A stretch of DNA of 42,966 bases from the NCBI GenBank assembly GCA_040882465.1, contig JBBEBG010000004.1, forward strand, positions 1-42,966, in the 5' to 3' direction. Of the stretch, positions 34,020 to 42,952 are shown piece by piece. Under the pieces are notes generated by a model. The model worked only from the letters and a program-made list of their open reading frames with translations. It was not told the DNA's origin and ran no database searches. The first letter of the stretch is position 1. Every line of letters starts with the position of its first letter. Made by a program: the position numbers and the translations under genes. The DNA is from Gemmatimonadota bacterium. Its GTDB lineage: Bacteria > Gemmatimonadota > Gemmatimonadetes > Longimicrobiales > Gaopeijiaceae.

Positions 34020-37000
34020 TCAAAAGGTGATGGAGACCCACCCGGAAACCCGTCGCGCCGGGGGAAGCGTCAAAAAATCCACGCGGAGGTCCTGCCTCCC
34101 CCCGGCTCCGTTGACCTCGGGATCCATCCCCGAATAGTCCGTAAAGAGGGCGAGATTTTCCCCGGCGAGAGTAAAGCTTCCCCGCGTGGCGCCAATGTGT
34201 GCCAACCATGCGCCCGGAATCTCGATTCGGGCCGAGACGGTCCGGAGCCGCGCGAAGCTCGCGTCTTCGATCCAGGGTCCGAACTCCACGTCGCTCGCCG
34301 CCTGGGCCTTGATCCGCGCCGCGTCCGTCCGCTCGCCCTCGGTGTCCTCCTCGAAGATGGCGTCACACGTCCCCCCGTACGTGCCGCCCCCGAGGAGCCC
34401 GCAGCGGAACTCCTCGGTGCTGTTGAGCTGTTGATGCCCGCCCGCAAAGCCCAGCTCCGCGAAGAGGGTCACCCAGTCGAACAGGGTGAGGGAAGTGGAA
34501 AGGGATCCGTCGTACTCCGGCGTGGGATGTCCCAAGAACACCGGCTCATCCGTGGAATGGACCTCCCCGTCTCCGCCGATGGAGTAGCTCCGGGAGAAGT
34601 AGGCGCCAAAGGGATACCCTTCGGTGTGCCGCTGCGACCGGCTATCCACACCGAAATGGATCGGTTCGTCGAGCCGCGTGATCTCGCCGTCGTTGGTGCC
34701 CAGAGTCAACTGCCAATCCCAGCGGGCTCCCGGCACGTCGAGGGCCGACGCGTATGCGCCAATCTCGACTCCACGATTGCGGATCTCTCCGATGTTGGTC
34801 GAGACCGGGGCTGGAAATCCCGAAGATGGGGGAACGTCCCGCTGCACGATCGCATCTTTTGTGATCTGGTGGTAAAAGGTGAAGTCCACGCCGAGCCGCC
34901 CTCCCAACACGGAAGCCTCCCAACCCAGCTCCACCTCGGTACCGGTCTCGGGTTCGAGATCGGGATTTCCCTGATCAACGAAGACGACGCCGGCCACGTC
35001 TTCGCCCCGAAAGGTCGTGCGCTGAAGCGCGAGGAGCTGAAGAGAGGCGAGTGTCCCGGGCTGCTTGGCCGACTGACCCCAGGCGCCCCGAAACCGGAAG
35101 GATTCGACGAGGTCGCGCGGAAACCAGTCCTCCTCGCTGATCACGTAAGAGGCCATGATTCGCGGATAGACCTTGCGCCCCAGATTCATCCCAAAGGCGC
35201 TGCTTTCATCCACGCGGACCGCCGGCGTCACGAAGAGTCGGTCGCGCCAGGCAATCTGCTCCTGGATGTAGAGGCCGAGGATCCGGTTCTCGGCCACGCC
35301 TTCCGTCCCTTCGGTCCGAAGAGCGTTCGCCACTGTCGTCGGCCCGGCCGGAAAGATGCGGCCGAGGGAGCCGGCGACCTCGGTTCGGGTCCGGAAGAAC
35401 TGGGCCCCCACGGTGGTCGTGGAGCGGAGCTCCGGCGTCAGGTCGAAGGTTCCGGCGACGTACCCTTCGAGGCTGAAGTTCCGGTTGACCAGGTTGTTGA
35501 TGCTCCGGGCCCCGAGGGAGAGGTCTCCGAAGACGAGACTCGGATCCACCGGATAAAAGGTTCCCGTCTGGTCCGAAAACTGGTCGTACCCGATGGTCCC
35601 GCTCGCGCGGAGGAACGATGCGGGGCGGTAGTCCACGGTCACGCTCCCGATGAAGCGCTCGATCTTCTGGTCGTTTTCGATCGAAGCGACATCCTCCCAG
35701 GCGTGTCCGGAGAAAAACGGGTTCTCCGCGCATGGCGGGAGGCCGAGAGCGGGACCGAGAAAAGCGATCGGAACCCCGGTGGCGCGGGACACCTCGTAAT
35801 GGAGGGGACAGGTGGAGACGCCGGGCGCTCCCGTCACCGGATCGTCCCGCGTGATTGGCATTTCCCAGGGAAAGCCCACGAGCGCGGCCGCGATGAATCC
35901 GTCGGTCGTGTTGTCGTTCAGAGGAAGGGCGACACGGTTGCTGGAAAAGCTCGTGGACACCGCGATGTCCACATTCTCCGACGGATGCACGTTCAGGTTC
36001 CCGCGCACGTTTCGGCGGGCCGCCTCGTTGTTGATCAGCGTCCCCTCCTGGCGAGCCAATTCACCTGAAAAGTAGTAGGTCACTCCCTCGACTCCTCCGC
36101 GGAGCGAGGCCCCGTAGCTCTGCTCGAGCCCGGTCCGCCACGGTGTTCCGTACACGCCTTCTCCGGCGGTCCCATCGTTGAGGAGATTCATGCGATAGAC
36201 CGTGTCCGGGACCGCAGGGCCCAGGAACCCGAGGAGCCCACGCGGATTGAACACGACATCGGGCCAGTCGGTGGCGTCCCAGACCCCCGAGAGCTGGGAC
36301 CGGAAAGTCCACTCGGCGGCCCCCGAACGCCCCCGCTTCGTGGTGATTCGAATCACGCCGGCCGCGGCCTCGGTCCCATACAGGGTGGCCGCCGACGGGC
36401 CACGCACGATCTCGACGGATTCGATGTCGTCGAGCGTGAGGTCGTTCAGGCGGCTCGTGGTTTGACCCCCGATCGGCGGACCCGAGAGCGTCTCGTTCGA
36501 GATGCGCGCCCCGTCCACGTAGACGAGCGGCGTGTTGTCCAGGCCGAGTGAGCTGTTTCCGCGGATCTTCAGCATGGACGCGGCGCCGGTCGTGCCGGAA
36601 TTCTGGAGGACCTGGACGCCGGCCGCGCGCCCCTGAAGGAGGGCGGTCAACGTCCTGGGCGCGGTCCGCTCCAGCTCGCGCCCGACTTGGAGAGTCGTCG
36701 TTGCGTTTCCGAGCTCGCGGCGCCGCTGGAGCCCGGTGGCGGTGATAACCAGGGCGTCGAGGGAAACCGGCGTGAGGAGAAGGGCGATGTCTTGGATCGC
36801 GGTCACCGCCGCCGCGACCGAGACGAATCGAGTGGCCGGAGAGTAGCCGAGCATGTTCGCCCGGAGCTCGACCTCGCCCGGAGAGATATTTGCGACTCTA
36901 TACTCCCCTGCGGGGGAAGTGACCGCTCCGAGCGCCGTCCCGACGACCTGGATCAAGACCCCACTCAGCGGAAGCCCGGTGCCGGCATCCGTGACCCGAC

Positions 37001-37115
37001 CGGCGACGGCGCCTTGCTGCGCGGTGAGGGCCCCGGCCGCGAGCGTAAGAAGAGCGAGTGCGAGAACCCAGGCACCCAAGACCCTTCCCAACGGGGTGCG
37101 AAACTGCAGATCCAT
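34020..37115 (-). CDS. SusC/RagA-type TonB-dependent outer membrane receptor
   Basis: A 1031-residue TonB-dependent transporter. A signal peptide (about 1-33) is followed by a carboxypeptidase-regulatory-like domain (QGAVAGRVTDAGTGLPLSGVLIQVVGT), a plug (ALLQGRAAGVQVLQNSGTTGAASMLKIRGNSSLGLDNTPLVYVDGARI, ESVEIVRGPSAATLYGTEAAAGVI) and a large barrel ending in SGWVSITF. I chose the ATG at 37115 because it gives the signal peptide and has GGGAG about 8 nt upstream. Together with SusD it should take up a glycan, peptide or other large nutrient. No polysaccharide-degrading enzyme lies nearby, so the substrate cannot be guessed. Confidence 0.95.
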   Translation of the reverse strand: MDLQFRTPLGRVLGAWVLALALLTLAAGALTAQQGAVAGRVTDAGTGLPLSGVLIQVVGTALGAVTSPAGEYRVANISPGEVELRANMLGYSPATRFVSVAAAVTAIQDIALLLTPVSLDALVITATGLQRRRELGNATTTLQVGRELERTAPRTLTALLQGRAAGVQVLQNSGTTGAASMLKIRGNSSLGLDNTPLVYVDGARISNETLSGPPIGGQTTSRLNDLTLDDIESVEIVRGPSAATLYGTEAAAGVIRITTKRGRSGAAEWTFRSQLSGVWDATDWPDVVFNPRGLLGFLGPAVPDTVYRMNLLNDGTAGEGVYGTPWRTGLEQSYGASLRGGVEGVTYYFSGELARQEGTLINNEAARRNVRGNLNVHPSENVDIAVSTSFSSNRVALPLNDNTTDGFIAAALVGFPWEMPITRDDPVTGAPGVSTCPLHYEVSRATGVPIAFLGPALGLPPCAENPFFSGHAWEDVASIENDQKIERFIGSVTVDYRPASFLRASGTIGYDQFSDQTGTFYPVDPSLVFGDLSLGARSINNLVNRNFSLEGYVAGTFDLTPELRSTTTVGAQFFRTRTEVAGSLGRIFPAGPTTVANALRTEGTEGVAENRILGLYIQEQIAWRDRLFVTPAVRVDESSAFGMNLGRKVYPRIMASYVISEEDWFPRDLVESFRFRGAWGQSAKQPGTLASLQLLALQRTTFRGEDVAGVVFVDQGNPDLEPETGTEVELGWEASVLGGRLGVDFTFYHQITKDAIVQRDVPPSSGFPAPVSTNIGEIRNRGVEIGAYASALDVPGARWDWQLTLGTNDGEITRLDEPIHFGVDSRSQRHTEGYPFGAYFSRSYSIGGDGEVHSTDEPVFLGHPTPEYDGSLSTSLTLFDWVTLFAELGFAGGHQQLNSTEEFRCGLLGGGTYGGTCDAIFEEDTEGERTDAARIKAQAASDVEFGPWIEDASFARLRTVSARIEIPGAWLAHIGATRGSFTLAGENLALFTDYSGMDPEVNGAGGRQDLRVDFLTLPPARRVSGWVSITF

Positions 37116-37422
37116 ACGGATGCTCCCGGTCGGAGTCGAGGACGAACACTGAGTAAGGGCGGGGAGATGTGCCGAAAGGACTCGGACCATCGAGGGCCCC
37201 GCGATGCGGCCGCCCCCGTGTCCCGTGCCTCGTCGGGCGCTCGCAATCACTCTCGCGATGGGAAATTCAAAATCAATAGGCGAGCCCTGAGTGGCTGTCA
37301 AGAAAAGCGCGGATCTGTAGGCTTGTGGAATTTATGGCGCCCGGGCGGGAAGGGACCCGGTACCGCAGCGCCGGGGTATCCCTGCCGATGACCCCGCGAT
37401 TGAGTCGGCCTGGAGGGACGAC
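37116..37422. other. 307-bp divergent intergenic region between susC and PBP1A
   Basis: The region carries the susC promoter (37273-37301) and an AT-rich patch around 37258-37345. Nothing else is recognisable. No clear promoter for the PBP1A gene is seen, though GGAGG lies 7 nt before its GTG start. Confidence 0.6.
37273..37301 (-). promoter_or_regulatory. Strong sigma-70-type promoter for susC
   Basis: On the minus strand, a perfect TTGACA (37301-37296) is followed, after the ideal 17 nt, by TATTGA (37278-37273; 4 of 6 of the -10 consensus). Transcription would start near 37266 and leave a leader of about 150 nt before the susC ATG. This is one of the best promoters in the window and probably drives susC-susD and perhaps genes beyond. 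Confidence 0.65.
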
Positions 37423-39654
37423 GTGAACGAACGGTTCAATCGAATTCTCTCCAAGACCTGGGCTACGCTGCGCGGTGCGACCGAGTGGGTCGCCAGCCGC
37501 CCCTGGGTTTGGGCGACCCTTCTTTTCGTGTTCGCGGTCGGGGTGGGATTAACCACCGGGGCGTGGCGAAACCTGTGCGCCAATTGCCCATCCGTCGCCC
37601 AGATCCACACCTGGGAGCCGCAGGAGACCTCCAAGGTCTTCAGCCACGACGGACGTCTCATCGCCGAGCTCGGAATCGAACGCCGGACGGCGGTCACGAT
37701 CGACGCCCTTCCCCCGCACCTCCCCCAGGCCTTCATCGCGATCGAGGACGGCCGGTTCTACACCCATGGCGGCTTCGATCCACGTGCGATTTTGCGTGCG
37801 GTGGTCTCCCGCGTGATCCCTACGGGGCTGGTCCGGTCGGTCACGGGGTTGTCGCTCCGGACCGGTGGCGCGAGTACGATCACGCAACAACTCGCCCGGA
37901 ACATTTTCGTGGAGGAAGTCGGCTTCGATACGAGCCTCCAGCGCAAGCTGAGGGAATTGCAGGTCGCGCTCGAGATCGAACGGGCGTACACGAAAGATCA
38001 GATCCTAGAAGCCTACATGAACCAGATCTACCTGGGGCCGGGGTGGTACGGTGTTCAGACGGCATCACGGAACTACTTCGGGAAGGACGTAATCAACCTG
38101 AACCCCGCCGAAGGCGCCCTATTGGCCGCAGTCGGAAACAATCCGGGCAATTACTCTCCCTTCCGCTATCCCGAGGCAGCCCGCTCCCGGCGAAATCTGG
38201 TCCTCGATCGGATGGCCGGAGAGGGATTCCTGACCGAGGCGGAGGTCGACGAATGGAAGCGCTTCCCGCTTCCGACAGAGCGGGGCTACGCATCCGAGGG
38301 CTCGGCTCGGTACTTCGTCGAAACGGTCCGGCAGGCGATGCAGGATCTCTTCGGAAGTGACCTCTATACGGCCGGGTATCGGATCTTCACGACCCTCGAT
38401 GTCGGGATGCAGCGCGCCGCCGAGATTGCCCTGGAACGTGCCCTTGTCGCGGTCGAGGCGCGCCCCGGGTATCCCCGCGCGGCTTACGCGGCATACATGG
38501 AGACGACGCCGGAGGGCGAGAAGCTCGCCTCCACGCCCTATCTCCAGGGCGCGATGATCGCCATCGAGCCCCAGACCGGGGCCATCCGCGCCTACGTGGG
38601 GGGACGGGATTTCGAGCACTCGGAGTTCGACCGCCTCCGCCTGGCGCGCAGGCAGCCGGGGTCGTCCTTCAAGATGTTCGTGTACGCCTCGGCATTCTCG
38701 ATCGGGATCCCCGCATCGTTCATCATCGCGGATAACCCCTACTTCTGGGAGCAAGGGCCCGGTCTGGAACCGTGGGCGCCCAGCAACTTCGAGTCCAACG
38801 AGTTCCTGGGAGACATGACGTTGCGCGAGGCTTTCCGGCTGTCCATCAATACGATCGCCGCGAAGCTCGGAAACGACGAGGTGGGGCTCGAGACGATCGC
38901 ACAGACCGCGCGGCGTCTGGGAATTCGGACCGATATTCCACGCTTTCCGGCGATGCCGATCGGATCCCCCGACGTGATTCCCCTCCAGCTCGCCGAGGCG
39001 TACGCCGCCATCGCGGCGCTCGGAGTCCGCACGCCCGCATTCACCGTCCTCCGGGTCGAAAACGCGGACGGTGAGGTGGTTTGGGAGCCGAGGATCGAAC
39101 GTACGCAGGCGCTCGATCGGCTCAGCGCCCGGATGACATTGAGCCTCATGGAGACCGTCGTGGACCGCGGGACGGGTTCGAGCGGTGTGCGGGTGACCGC
39201 CGGGCTCCCGTACGAGGTCCCCACGGGTGGAAAGACGGGAACCACCAACGAAGGCACGAACGTCTGGTTCGTCGGTGCCACTCCGACCCTCCAGGCCCTG
39301 GTCTGGATCGGGATGGACCAACCCCAGACGATCCACCCCCTCGCGACCGGGGGCGGATTCGCGGCCCCGGCCTTCGGGGAGTTCATGCGCCAGGTCTATG
39401 TGGGGGACATCTTCCCGGACGAATCATCCGAGGGGGGGCCGAACCAGGGCCCGATCCTCCCGATTCCCGACCGCTGGCCCCTCGACGGGCTCATCACCCG
39501 CGAGGTTGACTCGAAGACCGGCCTCCTGGCGTCGCCCTGGTGCCCGCGCGACCGCGCCTACGTCGAGTACTTCATCCCGGGCACCGAGCCCACCGAAGAG
39601 TGCGACGACTCGGTCCGGAGCGCCCCCTCCTCCCTCCGTTGGCCTTGGCGATGA
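37423..39654 (+). CDS. Class A penicillin-binding protein (PBP1A-like)
   Basis: A 743-residue bifunctional peptidoglycan synthase. A membrane segment lies at about 28-47. The GT51 glycosyltransferase domain has EDGRFYTHGGFD (E108), GASTITQQLARN and the later conserved LGPGWYGVQTASRNYFGK. The transpeptidase domain has SSFK (S414-K417), SIN (474-476) and KTGTTNEGT (604-607). It polymerises lipid II and cross-links the stems. The GTG start has GGAGG 7 nt upstream. A short Cys-containing tail (WCPRDRAYVEYFIPGTEPTEEC) ends the protein. It is convergent with the YtxH gene by 13 bp. Confidence 0.97.
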   Translation: MNERFNRILSKTWATLRGATEWVASRPWVWATLLFVFAVGVGLTTGAWRNLCANCPSVAQIHTWEPQETSKVFSHDGRLIAELGIERRTAVTIDALPPHLPQAFIAIEDGRFYTHGGFDPRAILRAVVSRVIPTGLVRSVTGLSLRTGGASTITQQLARNIFVEEVGFDTSLQRKLRELQVALEIERAYTKDQILEAYMNQIYLGPGWYGVQTASRNYFGKDVINLNPAEGALLAAVGNNPGNYSPFRYPEAARSRRNLVLDRMAGEGFLTEAEVDEWKRFPLPTERGYASEGSARYFVETVRQAMQDLFGSDLYTAGYRIFTTLDVGMQRAAEIALERALVAVEARPGYPRAAYAAYMETTPEGEKLASTPYLQGAMIAIEPQTGAIRAYVGGRDFEHSEFDRLRLARRQPGSSFKMFVYASAFSIGIPASFIIADNPYFWEQGPGLEPWAPSNFESNEFLGDMTLREAFRLSINTIAAKLGNDEVGLETIAQTARRLGIRTDIPRFPAMPIGSPDVIPLQLAEAYAAIAALGVRTPAFTVLRVENADGEVVWEPRIERTQALDRLSARMTLSLMETVVDRGTGSSGVRVTAGLPYEVPTGGKTGTTNEGTNVWFVGATPTLQALVWIGMDQPQTIHPLATGGGFAAPAFGEFMRQVYVGDIFPDESSEGGPNQGPILPIPDRWPLDGLITREVDSKTGLLASPWCPRDRAYVEYFIPGTEPTEECDDSVRSAPSSLRWPWR

Positions 39655-39667
39655 GGCGCCCGAGGGG

Positions 39668-39910
39668 TCAGGAAAACCGCTTCCGGGCCCCATCCAGGAC
39701 TTCCTCGACGCGGTCCTTCACATCCTCAGCGACATCGTCCCAGCGGTCGGCGGCCGTTTCCCGAAGGTCCACTGCAGCCTTCTGAAGCCGTTTCCGCGTC
39801 TTTCTTCCGGAGTCCGGGGCCATGAGGATCGCGACTCCGGCTCCGATGGCGGCCCCGCAAATCAATCCTGCGACGAATCCGAGGATCTGTGGGTCTTCCT
39901 CGTGTGCCAT
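39668..39910 (-). CDS. YtxH-like small membrane protein
   Basis: An 80-residue protein of the YtxH type. One N-terminal glycine-rich membrane segment, GFVAGLICGAAIGAGVAILMAP, is followed by the signature DSGRKTRKRLQKAA and a highly charged amphipathic helix. Such proteins are often stress-related and of unknown mechanism. The ATG at 39910 has AGGAG upstream; a longer frame is rejected as it runs through a divergent promoter region. It is divergent from the V4R gene. Confidence 0.88.
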   Translation of the reverse strand: MAHEEDPQILGFVAGLICGAAIGAGVAILMAPDSGRKTRKRLQKAAVDLRETAADRWDDVAEDVKDRVEEVLDGARKRFS

Positions 39911-40088
39911 AGGGGAAATCTCCTCTGAATACGTTAGTGCGGTCATCGGGACGAGGACCCTGGGAGCGGCACCAAACGAGGCACCATTCTCCGACCAGCC
40001 CTCTCCTCCGCATACCGCCTGGACCCGCCGAAGGTCCCCCGAGCCGGGACCGGAGGCCCGGCGCATCGGCCGCCTGGGCACCTCGTAG

Positions 40089-40094
40089 TATATT
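40089..40094 (+). promoter_or_regulatory. -10-like TATATT upstream of the V4R gene
   Basis: TATATT matches 5 of 6 bases of the -10 consensus and lies 37 nt before the V4R start. The region upstream is very GC-rich and lacks a clear -35 box. It may drive the V4R-ruvX-mltG-thiE run. Confidence 0.35.
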
Positions 40095-40130
40095 GTGTTC
40101 GAGACCCGGACGCCGGCGAAAGGGAGCCCC

Positions 40131-40688
40131 ATGGAGGACGGCGTGACCCGACGTGTGACAATCGAACGGGACCTGACCCTTCCCGCGGCGACTCTTTTTC
40201 ACCTGCGCCGGGCAATCCAGACAGAGGTCGGCGTGCGCGAAGCGACCCACGCGCTCCACGAAGCGGGATTCGCCGCGGGGGAAGACTTCTTCCAGGGGTT
40301 CGCGCGGGAAATCGGTGCCGATCCCGCGGCCCTCACGGAAGCTGTCTTTTGGCAAGAGCTGGATCGGTACTTCGACGCGCGTGGGTGGGGACGCCTGGAA
40401 CAGGAGAGAATCCATCCGGCGTTCGGGTTTCTGCGAGCCCGCTCCTGGGGCGAAAGCAACCCTACGCTCAATGGTGACGAAGAGCTCGGGTGCGCTTTCT
40501 CCGCCGGAGTTTTTGCCTACATCCTCGGACGCGTCGGCGGCGGACCCATCGCGGTCCTGGAAGCGGGATGCCGAAGCCGGGGAGACGACGAGTGCTCCTT
40601 TCTCGTTGGCTCGGAAGGCGCGATCCAATCCGCCTATGGCCACCTCCTCAGCGGCGACGCGCTGGATGCGGCCCTCGCCCGGATCTGA
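40131..40688 (+). CDS. V4R (4-vinyl reductase) domain protein
   Basis: A 185-residue protein with the V4R fold: a helical N-terminal part, then AFGFLRARSWGESNP, CAFSAGVFAYILGRVGGGPIAVLEAGCRSRGDDECSFLV. The two cysteines of the AGCRSRGDDECSF signature are present. V4R domains bind hydrophobic ligands or metals and occur in regulators and in bacteriochlorophyll synthesis; no DNA-binding domain is fused here. The ATG at 40131 has AGGGAG about 5 nt upstream. ruvX follows after 7 bp, suggesting an operon. Confidence 0.85.
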   Translation: MEDGVTRRVTIERDLTLPAATLFHLRRAIQTEVGVREATHALHEAGFAAGEDFFQGFAREIGADPAALTEAVFWQELDRYFDARGWGRLEQERIHPAFGFLRARSWGESNPTLNGDEELGCAFSAGVFAYILGRVGGGPIAVLEAGCRSRGDDECSFLVGSEGAIQSAYGHLLSGDALDAALARI

Positions 40689-40695
40689 GGAACCG

Positions 40696-41157
40696 GTGCA
40701 GGAAGGCGCGCCCTTCCCGCTCCTCCCCGTGCGAGCCCTGGGCGTGGACTTTGGCGAAGCGAGGATCGGACTCGCCCTCTCCGACGAGACGGGAACGCTG
40801 GCGACCCCCCTCGCGACCATTCGGCGGCGTCCCGGAAAGCGCCCACCCTTCAAGGCCATGGAAGAGGTGGCGCGCCGCTGCGGCGTCGAGGCGATCGTCT
40901 TTGGACTTCCGCTGGAGCTCTCCGGGGAGGATTCCGAATGGAGCCACGAAGTCCGAGCTGTCGCAGCGAAGTTCGGCGAGAGGCTCGGACTCCCCGTCCA
41001 CCTCGTGGACGAGCGGATGAGCTCGGTCCGGGCCGAACGGATGGTCCGCTCGTCGGGGCTCCCCCTCCACAAGCGCGAAGAAAAGGGACGGGTGGACGGA
41101 GCGGCCGCGGCAATCCTTCTCCAGGAGTGGCTCGACCGGCGACGGAGAGTGCCATGA
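40696..41157 (+). CDS. ruvX: RuvX/YqgF family Holliday junction resolvase-like nuclease
   Basis: A 153-residue RNase H-fold protein involved in pre-16S rRNA processing and proposed as a resolvase. Motifs are LGVDFGEARIGLALSD (catalytic D18), IVFGLPLELSGEDS, VHLVDERMSSVRAE (conserved Glu) and KGRVDGAAAAILLQEWLD (final Asp). I chose the GTG at 40696, 7 bp after the V4R stop, because AGGAA is suitably placed; the ATG at 40666 lies inside the previous gene. It overlaps mltG as ATGA. Confidence 0.95.
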   Translation: MQEGAPFPLLPVRALGVDFGEARIGLALSDETGTLATPLATIRRRPGKRPPFKAMEEVARRCGVEAIVFGLPLELSGEDSEWSHEVRAVAAKFGERLGLPVHLVDERMSSVRAERMVRSSGLPLHKREEKGRVDGAAAAILLQEWLDRRRRVP

Positions 41158-42179
41158 CGCCGCGACGAGCGCCACCCGCGCTCCACCTTTTCGCGGTCGC
41201 CCTCGCTTCCACGCTCGCGGCCGGATGTTCCGACGGCGAAGCGACCAGTGAGTTAGTGGAGTTCACGATTCCGGCCGGGGCCACCTTCGCCGAGGTCACG
41301 GATACCCTCGTGGCCCGGAATCTCGTGGGAAGGCCGCTCATATTCCGCACCTATGCTCGCCTTCGGGGAGACGACCGGGAGGTGCGGGCTGGAAGTTACG
41401 AGGTCCCCGGCGACGCCGGATGGGGAGCTCTGCTCGATCAACTCGTGGCGGGACGGATGGTCACCTTCCCACTGACGATTCCCGAGGGCTTCACTCTCCG
41501 GCAAATCGCCGCGCGCATCACCGCCTTCGCGGAGCTCGATTCGATCCAGGTGGAAGCGGAGCTCCTGGAGACCGGAGTCGAGGAAGAGTGGGAAGTTCCG
41601 GGTCCCGGCCTCGAAGGATACCTCTTCCCCGACACCTATTTCTTCGCCCCGGGGGTGGGTCTCGAGTCCATCGTCGGAACCCTCGTCGAGGCGTACCGCT
41701 CCTTCTGGACCCCGGAGCGGAGAGTCGCCGCGGAGGCGCGCGGGCTCAGCGAGCGCGAGGTCGCGACCCTCGCCTCGATCGTGCAGGCGGAAGCTGTCCT
41801 CGACGCGGAGATGCCGATGATCTCGGGCGTGTTCCACAATCGCCTTCGTCTCGGAATCCCGCTCCAGGCGGACCCGACGGTTCAATACGCCCTCGGCGAG
41901 CGGCGAAGCCGGCTCCTTTACGCGGATATCGACTCCGTCGCCGATCACCCGTACAACACGTACGCGCAGGCCGGGCTCCCTCCGGGGCCGATCGGGGCAC
42001 CCGGGCGGGCGGCCCTCGAGGCTGTCCTCAACCCGGCGGACGTCCCCTACCTCTATTTCGTCGCCCGTCCCGACGGGACCCACATCTTTTCGTCGACCCT
42101 CGACCAGCACAACAACGCGCGAATCCAGGCCCGGAGAGAGTGGGATGAGATCGAGCTGAGGGACGAGGAGGGAAGCTGA
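41154..42179 (+). CDS. mltG: MltG-type endolytic transglycosylase with lipobox
   Basis: A 341-residue YceG/MltG enzyme that cuts nascent glycan strands. The catalytic Glu is in LASIVQAEAV (about E213), and the family blocks EGYLFPDTYFF, GVFHNRLRLGIPLQADPTVQYAL, YNTYAQAGLPPGPIGAPG and YFVARPDGTHIFSSTLDQHN are intact. A LysM-like part covers about 35-100. Most MltG proteins have an N-terminal membrane helix; here the N-terminus looks like a lipoprotein signal (LAAGCS, Cys 25). The ATG overlaps the ruvX stop by 4 bp. ruvX and mltG are often neighbours. Confidence 0.95.
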   Translation: MTPRRAPPALHLFAVALASTLAAGCSDGEATSELVEFTIPAGATFAEVTDTLVARNLVGRPLIFRTYARLRGDDREVRAGSYEVPGDAGWGALLDQLVAGRMVTFPLTIPEGFTLRQIAARITAFAELDSIQVEAELLETGVEEEWEVPGPGLEGYLFPDTYFFAPGVGLESIVGTLVEAYRSFWTPERRVAAEARGLSEREVATLASIVQAEAVLDAEMPMISGVFHNRLRLGIPLQADPTVQYALGERRSRLLYADIDSVADHPYNTYAQAGLPPGPIGAPGRAALEAVLNPADVPYLYFVARPDGTHIFSSTLDQHNNARIQARREWDEIELRDEEGS

Positions 42180-42208
42180 CCCCCGGGGAAAGGGCGGATC
42201 GGGACGGG

Positions 42209-42892
42209 GTGGTTCCCCCGGGGTCGAGCCGTCGCGGGGGCGGCAGGGAAGGACTCGCCGAACGCCTTCGCCTCATCGTCGTCATGGATGAAGCGCAGGC
42301 CGCGCCACGAGGGGTCATCGAGGTCGTACGGCTCGCACTCTCCGCTGGAGCCCCCGCGATCCAGCTCCGCGCGAAGGAACAGAGTGCGCGGGAGCTCGCC
42401 GGCCTGGGACGCGAGCTGCGCCGCGAAACGACCGCACACGGCGCTCTTTTGTTCGTGAACGACCGCGTGGACGTGGCGCTCACCGTGAGCGCCGACGGCG
42501 TTCACCTCGGACCCGACGACCTTCCGCTGGCCGCAGTGCGCCGATCGACTCCTCCGGGCTTTCTCATCGGGTATTCCACCGACGATCCCGAGGAGGCGCG
42601 TGTAGCCGAGCGGGAAGGTGCCGACTACCTCGGAGTGGGAGCGGTTTGGGCAACGCCCTCGAAAGAGGATGCGGGCGAATCGATCGGCCCGGACGGGCTC
42701 GCACGCGTTGCGCGGGCCGTTTCGATTCCGGTGGTGGGGATCGGCGGGATCACCGTGGAGCGCGCTCGACTTCTCGCGGGCACCGGTGCGGCCGGGATCG
42801 CCGTCATCGGAGCGGTCATGGGAGCGGCGGATCCCCGAGCCGCGGTGAGGCTTCTGCTCGAGCCGTTCACGACTGGCCGTGGAAGGACTTAG
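42209..42892 (+). CDS. thiE: Thiamine-phosphate synthase
   Basis: A 227-residue TIM-barrel enzyme that joins the pyrimidine and thiazole phosphates to make thiamine phosphate. Motifs are IQLRAKEQSARELAG, LFVNDRVDVALTVSADGVHLGPDDLP, LIGYSTDDPEEARVAEREGADYLGVGAVWATPSKEDAG and VVGIGGITVERA. The GTG start at 42209 is the only likely one, and a GGGA lies nearby. It follows mltG by about 30 bp. A few residues before RLRLIVVMDE are Gly/Arg-rich and may not be part of the fold. Confidence 0.92.
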   Translation: MVPPGSSRRGGGREGLAERLRLIVVMDEAQAAPRGVIEVVRLALSAGAPAIQLRAKEQSARELAGLGRELRRETTAHGALLFVNDRVDVALTVSADGVHLGPDDLPLAAVRRSTPPGFLIGYSTDDPEEARVAEREGADYLGVGAVWATPSKEDAGESIGPDGLARVARAVSIPVVGIGGITVERARLLAGTGAAGIAVIGAVMGAADPRAAVRLLLEPFTTGRGRT

Positions 42893-42917
42893 TTCTTTCC
42901 GGTACGAACACGAACGA

Positions 42918-42952
42918 AGCGGCCCATCACCCCTGAGGGGGCGTGGGCCGCT
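42918..42952 (+). terminator. Hairpin after thiE
   Basis: AGCGGCCCA (42918-42926) pairs perfectly with TGGGCCGCT (42944-42952), with an inner CCCC/GGGG stem (42930-42933, 42937-42940). It lies 26 nt after the thiE stop. No T-run follows before the window ends, so it could be a terminator or the start of a structured RNA cut by the edge. Confidence 0.45.

Noticed and set aside
37370-37400. TCCCTGCC near 37380 as an inverted copy of the A/B core end
   Set aside because: Only eight bases match and no hairpin surrounds it; a chance match in GC-rich DNA is likely.
42209-42260. GGCAGGGA at 42240 as a trace of the A/B element
   Set aside because: It lies inside the thiE coding region, with no arms or core around it.
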